From Lutraria lutraria (lineage: Eukaryota > Mollusca > Bivalvia > Venerida > Mactridae): a DNA stretch of 64,000 nucleotides. The DNA lies in assembly GCA_964023205.1 (NCBI GenBank), contig OZ026835.1, positions 1,691,053 through 1,755,052 of the forward strand, given 5' to 3'. The notes under the pieces were generated by a model. It did no database searches and was not told the origin of the DNA. It saw only the letters and a program-made list of their open reading frames with translations. Positions within the stretch are counted from its first letter, which is position 1, and every line of letters starts with the position of its first letter. Of this stretch, positions 23,050-34,474 are shown one piece after another. The position numbers and the translations under genes are program-made.

Positions 23050-23920
23050 TCGATTCAACATATCCTCCTACACCGCTATGCCGATTGCAACCAAACTTTG
23101 CTGGAATGATCCTTGGGTGGTCCCCTTTCAAAGTTGTTCAAAAAATTAAATTTCATGAAAAATTCTGGTTGCTATGGCAACAAATAGATAATAACTTAAA
23201 AAATCTTCTTGTCTGAAACCACAGGGCCTAGAGCTGAGATATTTGGTATGTAGCATTGTCTAATGGAACTCTACAAAGTTTGTTCAAATTATTCCCATGG
23301 GGTCAAAATTGGCTCCGCCCCGGGGGTAACTTGATTTTACATAGACTTACATAGGAAATTTAAAAAATCTTCTTGTCAAAAACTACAATGCCAAGAGCTT
23401 TGATATTTGGTGTGTAGCATAGTCTAGTGGACCACTACCAAGTTTGTTCAAATTATTGCCCTAGGGTCAAAATTGGCCCCGCCCCGGGGGTCACTTGATT
23501 TATGTAGACTTATATAGGAAAATTTAAAAAATATTCTGCTCCGAAACCGCAAGGCCTAGAGCTTAGATATTTTGTATGTGGCATTGTCTAGTGGACCTCT
23601 ACCAAGTTTGTTCAAATTATGGCCCCGGGGTCAAAATTGCCCTGCCCTGGGGTTTATTCTATTTTATATAGGAAAATTATAAAAAATCTTCTTCTCCGAA
23701 ACCACAAGGCCTAGAGCTAAGATATTTGGTATGTAGCATTGTCTAGTGGACCTCTTTTAAATATGTTCATATAATGGCCATGGGATAAAAAACGGCCCAG
23801 ATGGGTCACTTGATCTTACTTAGACTCGTATAGAAAACTTCAACAATGTTAATCTCCAAATGACCTTTTCTCCTGGTGAGCATTTATAGGACCATCATGG
23901 CCCTCTTGTTTAAATATCTG
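23050..23920. repeat. Four-unit ~150-165-bp tandem repeat of bivalve type
   Basis: Units begin TTAAAAAATCTTCTTGTC or a variant near 23196, 23361, 23522 and 23672, each holding GATATTTGGTATGTAGCAT, AGTTTGTTCAAATTAT and a GGGGTCAAAATT..CCGCCC segment. The 3' edge ends in GGCCCTCTTGTTT, and the 5' edge resembles a shared leader. From memory, such arrays are widespread in bivalve introns. No reading frame. Confidence 0.75.
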
Positions 23921-24756
23921 GTTGATTCACAGTTATCATCGCATCGTCCATGAATTCAGTGATGACTTCTATATGTTTACAATAGAAGCTAGGAACCAGA
24001 CTAAATTAGCATATACATTAGCACTTTCATTACACCAGTAACAATTCTCTTCGATCCTCTTCAAATAAAAAACTTGTTATCTCTAAACCAAATATTGAAT
24101 TTCTTCGTAATTCCCTATCATATTCTGGTCCAAAAATGGGAAATTAAAAACAATTAGAAATCAAAACTACTGAACATGTATCATATTTTAAGAAGAATTA
24201 TCTTAGATAACTAAATACCACTCTCAGTGTACATTCAAGTTACTAACTTATTATAGAGATTTTCTAACATCTAATTTGTTCTACTAGTCTTGTTTTATAC
24301 TTTCTTGTTTGTAATACAGTTATAATGACAGTTTAAATACGCATTATTTCTGCATTAGTCAATGTATTATTTTGTAAATATTTATAATTCACCACAATAT
24401 GTAAATGTATACTTTGAGGCCCACGTGGAAGATTTTATCTTTATCTTTCAAAGCCAAAGGTAACCTACAGGGATGGTGTACTACAGGAATCTAGCTTAAT
24501 GCTGCATTTCCGGGTAGTTACTCTATCCCATCAAACAGTTGTTCGAGGTCATTGGTCGAAAATATCTACTCTACCTCATTTTGTTCTGAGTGGACCAATT
24601 GAATAAGCCTGTATTTTCTTTAATCCATTTTTTTTGTAATTTTCTATGATTATGTCAGTAAACACTTGTCCTTTATTTAATTCTGTTTTACTCGTACAAC
24701 ACCGTCTATGTAAAATTTCGCGCTTGTAGAACGCATTTCATTAACCTTTTTTCCAG

Positions 24757-24992
24757 CTATATAAATTGCTATGGTTTCGTTTTACACAAGTTGCTTTGTA
24801 TACCTAATACTTGGCACATACCTTAATTATCAATGTATTGGCATGAGCAACGTCCACTTCCACTCGCAATGCTTTTGCGTTTGTCATCATGTACCAGTGT
24901 TGTTATATCTTTATTTCCACGTTCTACGTAATGATATTGTTAAATCTCTAACCAGATTTGTCGTTCGTTACCACTTACTTTCTTTGTACTAG
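24757..24992 (+). other. Possible alternative or relic signal-peptide exon
   Basis: A strong acceptor (CCTTTTTTCCAG, ending 24756) precedes 14 bases and then ATG at 24771. The frame starts MVSFYTSCFVYLILGTYL, a plausible signal peptide, mirroring the layout of the real exon at 26316. The frame stops at 24990, before the nearest good donor (AAAG|GTAAGC near 25010), so as drawn it could not join gene 2. Possibly a dead exon or chance. Confidence 0.2.
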
Positions 24993-26327
24993 CCTCTTGT
25001 AAAACGAAAAGGTAAGCAACAAATGGTACACATTCTACAACTAGGCGAAGCAATCCCTTCGTACAATATATTGTAGACACAAAATGAAACTATTTCATTT
25101 ATCAAGCGCATTATTTGTCGATGGAAAGTATTTATTTACGTTAGGTAATTTAGGACACAAAGTCAAATCGCCTACAAGGAAACCAAAGGCAAAAATAAAT
25201 GCAATCGTGATAAACCATGACAACAAAATGTACATTTGAAGGAAAGCAAAAGCGTGATTTATTTAGGCATCCGATGGAATGTTAAGGAGATTCCAACATA
25301 TGTTTTTGAACTACTTTCCGGAGACATACGTGAGGATTAAAGAGCGACAACTCTGGGTAGAGACTGGATATTGTTCTGACTCCACGAATAAGAAATATAT
25401 AGTTTACTGTTAGTTTCAAAACAAACAATTTAGAGGCACATGTTATTGTACATTTTATTACAAAAGTAATGTATTATTAATTTAATTAATTAACTAATGA
25501 GTAATGCTTTGTTTTCATTTTTCTTCTATCATAAACACTTAGCTCCAGTACGAGCAACACATGCTTCTTGCATAAAAAGTAAGATATACCCGCAACAAAC
25601 AAGCATGGTTATGTACTATCAAATACTAATTGATTATAAAGTTAAATATAGGGGAAACCCATCACTGTAAGTGCTAAAATTTACTGATAATGAAGCAATA
25701 TCTTTATGTTGGAAGATAACTCCACTTATTGATAGTGTAACGTGTACCGAGCGGGTTGATAAACAGACATTAAACAAAGTTACATACGTTCAGCAAGTTT
25801 AGTTTAGAAATTTAGTCGTGAATAATGACGCTAGACGGCAAACAAAGCAAATGGAGATTTATGAAATAATGGAGGTAACTCGTTACAATAGCACTTTAAT
25901 AGTTCATTTGTTATATATCTGTACAATGCTCAAACGTAGACATTAAAAAAGGTCGTGGGTTCGAAATTCGTCTCCGGCCTCCCGTATTTCTGGAACTCTT
26001 TTTGAGTGTCCCCATCCCAAGTACTGAGCCCAATACTGTGTTTTAAAAAATCACAGGAACATATGAAAAGTTGTATGGATGCTTAACACAGGACACTATA
26101 AAGAACCAGGAAACAACTATTTAAAAAAAGATATAAATAACCGGTTGAACTCCTGTATCCCTCCTTTTACAGGCAGCTCTGAACTGATAAAAGCTGTCGA
26201 ATTAACCGTTAAGCAAGAGATAAAAGTAAGAAGCTGATGTCATCTAAACGTCCGATTATACAATAAACATTGCAGATATACAGTTTTAATGTCAAGTCAT
26301 ATACGATGTTGTTTCAGAAATTCCAGT

Positions 26328-26514
26328 ATGGTTCGTATAAAAGCGATTGATATTTTTGTGGTGCTTGTCCTGCTTAACTGGGTGTCGTCTTATCATCCGA
26401 ATACAACCTTACGAGACAGGATACCATTGTACCTTCAAGAACTCTGCCCAGGATCAGGCGTATGTTTGAATGACAACTTTGACCCGGAGAACAATGTTTC
26501 CTCGTGCTGTGGAG
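26328..26514 (+). CDS. Receptor gene 2, signal-peptide exon
   Basis: First coding exon, 62 codons plus one base. An acceptor TTGTTTCAG ending at 26315 precedes AAATTCCAGT and the ATG at 26328; I prefer this ATG over the one at 26289 because that one lies upstream of the acceptor. Residues 1-21 form a signal peptide (MVRIKAIDIFVVLVLLNWVSS). Next come an NTT sequon, a segment with LCPGSGVCLNDN, an NVS sequon and the SCC pair that opens the cysteine cluster. The donor G|GTAATT leaves phase 1, matching the exon at 31837: the splice restores SCCGACSCSDGCEKEGNCC, a continuous somatomedin-B-like cysteine pattern. That fit across 5.3 kb of intron is the best evidence the exons belong together. Confidence 0.75.
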
Positions 26515-27068
26515 GTAATTTTTGAGTATTGTTTACATTGAACTATGATGATAAGCGATTAAGTTTATAATATAATTTCAAATGGCTACATTCTCTTCAT
26601 TTGTATCATATAATTTTTTATAACCAAAGGCGATAGGTAGACAACGCGGACCGACATCTTAGCGACATGATACTGCGCAGCTCATTCTGATGTATTTTAT
26701 TATTTGCAAATTTGTAGAAAAATCTAATTAGCGACTTTAGTGAGTTATCTCCACAAAATATAAACATAGGTGGCGCTGTTACCGAGTAGGTCCATCACCC
26801 GGATTATCTCTGATTTCGTCGTATTACACCACGCCATTGTTGTTTACCGAAGCATTTGACAGTTTATATTTAATGTGTTAAATCATGCCTGAAACCACCT
26901 GTGTTGTACCATTTCCCTTTAAAAATGGCTCCAATGTAGTCAATGTACCTCTACATTCGTAATGTCCGCGCCAGTTATGAAACTCACCAATAAATCTTGA
27001 TTCCAAGGTCGCAAAGAAAGACCCAGGTGACATCCCCAAATGAAAATAGTGTTGAGAAATCTAGTTTC

Positions 27069-27224
27069 TGCTCTAGCTGCACTAAATATCCATTTGATCG
27101 ATTGACACATTTGTTATCTGTTTTTCAGGGGATGGGAGAGGGCATTTGCTCTAGCTGCACTAAATATCCATTTGATCGATTGACATATTTGTTATCTGTT
27201 TTTCAGGGGATGGGAGAGGGCATT
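27069..27224. repeat. 78-bp tandem duplication
   Basis: Two 78-base copies (27069-27146, 27147-27224) each carry TGCTCTAGCTGCACTAAATA and a pyrimidine tract ending TTTTTCAG followed by GGGATGGGAGAGG. They differ at very few bases. Each ends in an acceptor-like sequence but no matching donor is evident. Confidence 0.85.
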
Positions 27225-27989
27225 TTCTTCGCATTTATCTTGTGTATGTAAAATCTTCAAGTAAAACGGTTCAATCATTTACATTCATTCTGATAGTCGT
27301 TTAATTATTTCTGCACCAAAATTCTCCGAATTTAAGAATATTGACTTCTTTGTGTCATTTGAAGGTCATCTGTTTTAGAGATGTTTTGAATTATCATTTG
27401 TTAAGGAATCATCAGTACATTTCACTACGTTTTGAATATATTATTGTCGATAAGTTGGTATCTTTTTCTTTTCAAAATATGATTATCTTCTGTTCCAGAT
27501 TGTTTTCAAAAATGAATTTTCTATTTTGATCTAAATCTATAAGAAAATGTACTTAAAAATGTTTATATCTACCTCACGATTATGACACGGTTAAAAAATC
27601 GTAAAATACGGATAGCCACTTTTCACTCCAGCAACAGTAAATGAACACGTTTTCTTATAACAAGGAAACTACGGTGTATTTCGCATGCAAGCTTTAACTG
27701 TGCGCATAGACCCCCCCCTATCGTCTTGTGTGCTTTATCACATTCCGATGATCTTGTCAGTCAATACATCTACATAAAAATATATACTGCAATGTACTAT
27801 GTACAGTGCAACCACTCCAGAGCCGCCCTCTCTTGCGGCAACAGCCTTATTAGTCTTCTGACATTAAGAACAATTCTTTTTATATTTTTATGATATGAAT
27901 ACATTTTGTAGCATGCTATTAAATCCAAAAAGTCGTTTCGTAAGTTATCACTGATTATAGTATTCTGATAGAGAATACATGGTTGGTAC

Positions 27990-28050
27990 CGGAGATGGAG
28001 AAGGTTTATCCAGTGAGTGAAAAAGCGAGGATAAACCTTCTCCATCTCCG
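27990..28050. repeat. Perfect 22-bp-stem hairpin
   Basis: 27990-28011 and 28029-28050 are exact inverted repeats (stem core GAGATGGAGAAGGTTTATCC) around a 17-base loop. It lies in intron 2 of gene 2, about 250 bases before the MITE end. It could be a foldback relic or an RNA hairpin. Confidence 0.8.
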
Positions 28051-28130
28051 ACACCATTCGCGTTATCCTGCTATTTTCATTTAGTTCAGTACAACACTAC
28101 ATTTTTTATTGAAATCCGTTCTTTTTTGCC

Positions 28131-28325
28131 AAATTATGTGACATTACATAACGCGAAAATCAACGAAAAACATATCACTCCGCAAGGTGGCGCTTTTGAG
28201 CGGTTTACATGGAAATATCATTTGAATATATCATTTCTGCGTTAGCCAATACCTTAAATGTTGTTCATGCAGAATGTCTTTATTGTACGTCGACCTTAAA
28301 AAATGAAACCCGCGATCCACCTTAA
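28131..28325. mobile_element. TTAA-target MITE, right part
   Basis: From ATAACGCGAAAA (28149) to CCACC|TTAA (28322-28325) it follows the 3' half of the complete element at 63007-63397, including AAATATCATTTGAATA and GCCAATAC. No left terminal repeat is found upstream. Its last 79 bases equal window positions 1-95 less 16 bases. Confidence 0.55.
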
Positions 28326-28341
28326 ATGTCTTTTTCGTTTG

Positions 28342-28361
28342 TGACGTCACTTATGACGTCA
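28342..28361. promoter_or_regulatory. Pair of CRE-like octamers, second copy
   Basis: TGACGTCA at 28342-28349 and 28354-28361, unchanged from the first copy at 112-131. Confidence 0.4.
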
Positions 28362-30716
28362 CACGGAGCTTTACATCCTTTGAAATGGAAACCTTTAAAT
28401 TGGAAACAACGTTTAATATTTAATGCTCAAAATACCATTAATGCAGTTCAGCCATTCTTCAAAAATTGACTCAGATTCAACATGCAAAATGGCAAAATTT
28501 GAACTTCAATAATGAGACAGTATTAAGTTGTTAAAATCATGTTTTATACATCTGCAACAATGTTTTAAAATATTACTCACACCATGTGTAGTACAAATGG
28601 AATACCGGCATCTAAAAATGCTCCTATTTTATTGCAGTTACGGAGCATATATCATGATTGTATTGAACTTTTTAAATATTATTCATTGATATAACATTAT
28701 GTTTTAAATGACTTCGGCGTCATTTTACATAACAGGATGAATAGTAGACCAAATAACGATTCATATGGATGAGTAGAACCATTTGTTTTATGTGAATGTA
28801 TACATGAAAATATCTATTGTTTCATGTTTTCTTTAATTTGTAAAAGCTAATATACACCTTTATGATTTTTACCGAAACCTTTTCGACAATTAAAGCGATT
28901 CTTCTCAAGCTGAAAGTAGTGAGATAAGAGTCTTCAAATAAAGGCAATTACGTTCTTATATGAAACATCGCATTTATGATATATATTTAATAAGTCAATG
29001 GCTGGTTTGTTACGGAGCATAGATCATTTCCCCGATTACTTTGAGGGTAGACTTAAATGGAACACTCATTAATAAAATGAACTTTTTTTAACACGCAAAC
29101 GAAACAAGAGAACAGAAGAACATGTTTTGTCCATCATTTCAATGTAACAAAGATGATGCCAGAACATTTCGACATGTCTATTCATCCAATTAATGCACAT
29201 AGGCAACACAATCTAGAATTCAATAATGTATAACCATGTATCAAAATCCACTAATCTGCTTCTGGTAAATGTTATCTGAGTTTGCACACTTCTGTTTGAT
29301 GATTGCCTACAAGGGCTGATTTTTTATATTTGGCAACTACTGTTTTGGTGAACTCATAATTAAGAACTTTCCCTACCGCCACTTTCCTTTATCTCCATCG
29401 GGTATCTTCATCCGCGATCTATATGTTACTTGATTATTTCGCATGCCAGACAATCGAGACAATTTCTCATGCAATGATTAACCTGTTTCAAATTCCTTAA
29501 TGAAGGCATCAAGGCAACTGCTACACTTTAACCCCCCCCCCTCCCTCTGTTAGTTCTTTTTTACTTTCAGGAGAATGTTCTGGTGATAATGTTAATGAGC
29601 GAATAATTTTCGGGAAAAAAATCACATGTCAGAATCATATTTGGGGATTTCATCGACTTAAAATAAAATGAACTTGCCAAAGAATATCATCTAACACCAG
29701 ATTCATTGGGTTTTGACAAAGGGCACTTTAACTTTCATATTCATTCATTCGTTTTGTCTAAGATAATCTATTTTGGTGAATTGTTTGATATTTGGCAGCT
29801 CGCATCTGCTTCACATTCTGGTGATGCTTTCAAAAGTCATTTTTACATTCTGCAATCTCATTAGTTGGCACATATTACACCCTTTCCAATTTTCTCATTC
29901 ACTTTTAGTTTGATATAGATTTACCCTTCTTTATTTGGTCGTCGTTGTCTCCAACAACTTTATTTTTGCAATTAACAGTGTCATACTTAACTTCAGTAAA
30001 TGGACAAAAAATGCTGGATTTAATGTTGTTTAATGGTGGAACGACAACTTATGGTTAAATAAATGGTATATCAGGTCCTTCGTATAGAAAAGGAAAACTC
30101 ATCTTTGAATTAAGATTTTATAGTCTATCATTTCATATGTCTCTGTATATTTGCTTCTAATTAGTATTTAAGGTGGACACAAATTGTTTTGAGAAAATCT
30201 ATGTTCCGTAACGGGTTTAAGCAGTTGCTACTTATTTGCTATTAGAATTATTCAGCAAATGTTTGTTTCTAAAAGTTTCTCTGCCTACGCGGTATTCCTA
30301 TAAATCATGAAAAAATCAATATATGAATGAATATCAATAATCACTATACATGACCTGTGAAACCTACTGAGTCTATGCTTCCGTAACAATTTCTGCGCAA
30401 AAAAGTAATCTAAATTAAAAGACTATGCTTTAAATAGAAACATTTTGACAAATATTCGCGATAAGTATCAATGCCAAATACAATCGGTACCACATTTAAC
30501 AATAAATACACATTGTATTAACTTTGAGCATGCCTGTATTTTTTTCTATGATCCGTAACAGTGTTTGCACCGCACTAGGCTGATTAAACCTATGCAATGA
30601 CTTCATCAGTCATTTAAAACTATATCAACAATAGTGTGCGCATATTTCACAACTAAATACAATTGTTTGTACTGAAAATTAAAGTATGAGTGGTTTAAAA
30701 TCCTATTTTTAACCGA

Positions 30717-30814
30717 AATACTGAAAATATGCCGATTCGGTGAAATGTAAACAGGTGCAATTTTCTGAGAACGCAGGGAATCAGATCAACTTATTTCATT
30801 TGTTCTCTTTTAGA
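30717..30814. other. 98-bp segment present only in the gene 2 intron
   Basis: The first copy joins directly at AACCGA|GGTTTG (2483 onward). The segment ends in TTCTCTTTTAGAG, which looks like a splice acceptor. Insertion or deletion direction is unknown; no terminal repeats. Confidence 0.6.
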
Positions 30815-31836
30815 GGTTTGTATCATGGTGCTAGGTGTCGTTATGGAACATAGACGTTACGGAAGCATAGTGACATTCAATTGTTTCACCCTTAAAATCT
30901 AAGTAATTCTAAATTACAATGAAAATTTACATTCTAATGTATCATATACCACATACTGCTTTTGTTTAGGTTCTTTCTTTAACTAAAGAAACTCTCATTT
31001 TGGAAATAGTAGTGTTACGGAAGCATAGCTTCTTGAACACGACATTTCGTATTTTGACTTTTATTGCATTTTTATTCCATCAGTTCAGTTCCATAAACTA
31101 TTATTTCTGTTGTTTTGCTTAAATATAATGTTGTTACGACCCAAATCTCTTTAAAACTAACCTTTTGAAGAAGAATGTACATACCTGCGTTCCAAACAGC
31201 AATCTGTTACGGAAACATAGGCATATTTGGAGAAAGGTATGAGGGACAGAACAGTGCTCTACCAATAGATAATTACTAACAAACAAATACGTGATTTCCT
31301 AGCAAATTCATATACCGAACATTTTCTGGGAAAATAATACATAATACCTATACCCCAATGATGAAATATATGTGTTTATTTGATAAAAAAGTGGTTGGCG
31401 ACAGCTGGTTTTGACAATTTAGGCAACATATGTCACCATGGTGTTGTCTAATAATGCGTTACAAGTATCCTAAAACTATTTGGATTTAACAAATACATAA
31501 TAGAGCTTCCGAAATTATGTGACAATTAGTCACTGGAAACCATATACGTGGATATTTTTTAATATTTATGTTGGCGACATACTATTTAAGAAAGTGAGTC
31601 AATTATAGGAGAATGGCTGAGTTTACATATAACAACAAGGATAAAATCTCTATTTTAGCTTTAACAGAGCGTAGGAATCTTAAAATGATTAGTATACGCG
31701 AGTTTTTAATCACGTGACGCACTGACGGGAGATAAACAAGTTTACCCGGCAGGCAGCTGGCAGGGCTATCTTCTGCACCTAATGAGCGAGATAGCGGGAT
31801 AATGCATATTACTAGTTTGGCTACCTTTTATTTCAG

Positions 31837-32675
31837 CTTGTTCTTGCTCTGATGGTTGTGAGAAGGAAGGCAATTGTTGTTTTCAAAGCCATGATAACAA
31901 TACACTCGATACCACGATGCCGTCCACTCGACACTACAGTGAATGCCTTTATCCAATTGCAAATAGTTTCAGTGATGCTTTTTCCAACTATGTGTTTAAG
32001 TCGTACCACATGGTCTCATCTACAGCGGATGACGCGATCAATGGAAGGACAAACGATTCGATTACTTGCGGAGAAGTGAGAGTTGCACCTTGGGGAAGCT
32101 TGTACCCTGTTTACTCCAAATCGACTGGCAAGATTTACAAGAACTCGGTTTGCGCAGACGCTCATAATGTCATTGATGGCGAATTATGGATGGTTTATTT
32201 TTCTTGCAACCAGTTCGATATTTTCCAGCATGTACAAAACGATTTTATCCCTGACCAATGCGTTGTTAAGTTCTTTTACGAAGGTGAGATATCTTTGTTG
32301 AACTCGGAAAGTTGCTACCATACTACGGATTATATAGCCACTTGTATTGAAAACATGAATATAATACCACCATCCTCTTCAATAGCTAGCGAAGAAATAG
32401 TTGCAGCATGTGAAAGTGGTCTGACTTCTCCGTATGAAGACATTTACATAAACGTCTTTTGTTATATTTGCAAGGGAAGAGCTCGGCATCTTGAAGACCA
32501 AGGCAAATGCGTTGATAATGACGATAAAAGTGGCACCGACAAATCTTTTAGTATGGCAGCATTTACAATACTTTTTGATGCCAATGCTTTCAGTCAAACA
32601 TTGGTCGAAGACAACGTCCAAAATGATCATGACGGAAACACTCGTACTGCATGTCCCAGAGAGAGTGCCGCTCGG
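31837..32675 (+). CDS. Receptor gene 2, large ectodomain exon
   Basis: Same limits and phases as the gene 1 exon (TTTATTTCAG before, GTAAAT after), 279 codons. It completes the cysteine cluster begun in the exon at 26328. Against gene 1, eleven codons change the residue and three are synonymous. The variable patch around residue 212 of this exon replaces five residues of CDGSGLPLEDQSKC and a sixth at S to G, adding three positive charges (K, R, R). One N-glycosylation sequon (N-F-S) of gene 1 is lost through N to S. Product: extracellular part of an adhesion-GPCR-like or related surface protein; ligand unknown. Confidence 0.78.
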
Positions 32676-32950
32676 GTAAATATTAGTGGAAAGTTTTTTT
32701 TGTACAAGGTGTTAGATTTATGATTTAAAAATGGTTACGAGCGGTTGCCTAGGAAATCCTCTTTGCAATAAATAAGATCTTTCCGGTTAAATGCCAATAA
32801 CTGTTAAAATTCCCGAGAACGGTCATTAGACGATTTGCAAATTCATTTATGAACGTACTTTGTATAAACACGTATAATCGTCAGTGAAGATTACGCGAAT
32901 TACACGATATACTCTACTTTTATTAATTGAACATACATGTATATTTTCAG
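32676..32950 (+). other. Short phase-0 intron of receptor gene 2
   Basis: Donor GTAAAT, acceptor TTTTCAG; the same 275-base length as in gene 1. Confidence 0.75.
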
Positions 32951-33694
32951 TCAGCCGACGGTTGTCGAACAATTTCCTGTCCAACAGGGCAAGTGTTTAG
33001 CCGTGGAAAAGGTTGTATATATACAGGCAACAAATGGTACTTGCCAATAATCCATATAAGCGTAAACCTGTCTTCAGAAAGGCCAATCAACGTTTCGTCC
33101 TTATACAGCTCCATTCAAAACCTAAAGTCACCCTGGCCAAACTCGTGGATAATTGACCTGGTTGTCTATGAAACTACTGATGTACCCATGCAAACTAGGA
33201 ATATATTAGTCATTCAATATGTACAATTTAAATCACCGTTTAACCCAACGTCCTTCTTCTCAATGGTTGAAGACTACGTTTCGAAACCATGGCGTCTGGT
33301 GTCTAAAGATGGGGAAATGATGTTAGATTCCAAGATGTCCTCACTTGAAAGGAAACCCATTAAAGCCAAATACGTTCAACCCAGCCGGTCACATAGAATT
33401 AAAACCCGCATAAACAAGTTTTTCTTTTGCGATCACGTGATCTTGTTACCATCTGAATATTCGATTGAGGGATGGGATGAAGGATTCGATACTCCACTTT
33501 TTAACAAGATAACAAATACAACATTATACGATTGGAAATTCAAGACTGTCGATAACGAAGGCGATCAACTTCCGGCGATTTGTTTGGATGACTCCGGATT
33601 CTACAGAGTCGCACCAAACAATTCAATCAAAAACTTACCTAAGATGAGTTTAATGATCATTGTTTTGCTTACTGTAATGCAAATAATCATTTAA
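32951..33694 (+). CDS. Receptor gene 2, last exon with hydrophobic tail
   Basis: 247 codons plus TAA. It differs from gene 1 at five residues (S to Y, I to L, I to K, G to S, N to T) and shows no synonymous change that I could find. Sequons and the terminal 16-residue hydrophobic tail are identical to gene 1. With the exons at 26328 and 31837 the predicted precursor is about 589 residues: signal peptide, Cys-rich head, ectodomain and C-terminal anchor signal, with no seven-helix domain. The shared ending in two genes argues that the anchor form is the normal product rather than a broken GPCR. Confidence 0.78.
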   Translation, partial: SADGCRTISCPTGQVFSRGKGCIYTGNKWYLPIIHISVNLSSERPINVSSLYSSIQNLKSPWPNSWIIDLVVYETTDVPMQTRNILVIQYVQFKSPFNPTSFFSMVEDYVSKPWRLVSKDGEMMLDSKMSSLERKPIKAKYVQPSRSHRIKTRINKFFFCDHVILLPSEYSIEGWDEGFDTPLFNKITNTTLYDWKFKTVDNEGDQLPAICLDDSGFYRVAPNNSIKNLPKMSLMIIVLLTVMQIII

Positions 33695-34114
33695 AGAGTT
33701 GAAACGCATCGCTAATGTGCAAGTACTAAACTACCAAAATAGTTAATTTTTGATTTTTATGTGTAATTGGGACTCATAATGGTCAATTTTAAAAACGTGT
33801 ATGAAAATAGTAGCACGGACACAACTTTTTTCTTTTTATGTTGTTTAGTATTATATATTGTGTTATAAATTCTTTGTAGTTATTAAAAAAAATCTTGTTG
33901 AAATTGCTTTGTGGATGTTTTTTTCTTCTATCATATGTTGGATTTTCTCCATTTTTAGACGGATTTTTTTTTGTAATTAGATACTTGTTTTCTAAACTGA
34001 AATGGAATTGGACAGATTTTGTACTTTTAAAAAATATTTTTACTCCATTCCAGTAAAAAAGGTGTATAGAAATTGTTGATGAAGAAATACGGTTGTACCA
34101 GCCATTTAAATAAA
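33695..34114 (+). terminator. 3' UTR of receptor gene 2 and poly(A) signal
   Basis: AATAAA at 34109-34114, equivalent to 5784-5789 in gene 1. Confidence 0.5.
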
Positions 34115-34474
34115 CATGTTTTTTTTTGATAATCCGAAGAAAATGATCTTATAGGGGGATCAAACAATAGGACATAACTCGCAAACGAGCATGGAGACCT
34201 ATATTGTTCTTTTTCTGTGTTAGTAAATGATATTTATATTTGCGAAGTTTTAATGGTTTGGTATCCCGTATCAGTTTGACAACCGATCTTGTTTAATGGT
34301 CTTATTTTTTTATTATCTTAACTTGTCTAATGCATGTAGTAAGTTACTTGTAAGTGAATAAATGTCCATACAATACATACATAGTGGTGTGTTATTTAAA
34401 CATTCCTTGTATACATTTGTTGAATAATGTAAGAATACTGACTGATATCTACACTGTAAAAAATGAAACGGCAG
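34115..34474. other. Intergenic, nothing recognised
   Basis: Second copy of 5791-6149. Confidence 0.5.

Larger units (their letters stand above)
19909..26315 (+). other. First intron of receptor gene 2
   Basis: Donor GTGAGT at 19909; acceptor TGTTGTTTCAG ending about 26315. Contents: a 931-bp TIR element, a 983-bp hAT-like element with a nested foldback, a ~160-bp tandem repeat and an optional signal-peptide exon, all listed separately. Bases 25012-26315 hold no recognised gene; a B-box-like GGGTTCGAAATTC at 25957-25969 hints at a degraded SINE. Confidence 0.45.
26515..31836 (+). other. Second intron of receptor gene 2
   Basis: Phase-1 intron. The part after 28247 duplicates the gene 1 intron at 1-3510. 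It contains a 78-bp duplication, a perfect hairpin, a MITE end, two CRE-like octamers at 28342-28361, nine copies of the 15-base motif (about 28637-31220) and a 98-bp segment at 30717-30814 absent from gene 1. No other exon is seen. Confidence 0.6.

Noticed and set aside
26289..26327. Upstream ATG giving 13 extra residues to the signal-peptide exon
   Set aside because: A good acceptor (TTGTTTCAG) lies between this ATG and the next one, and the signal peptide is better formed from 26328.
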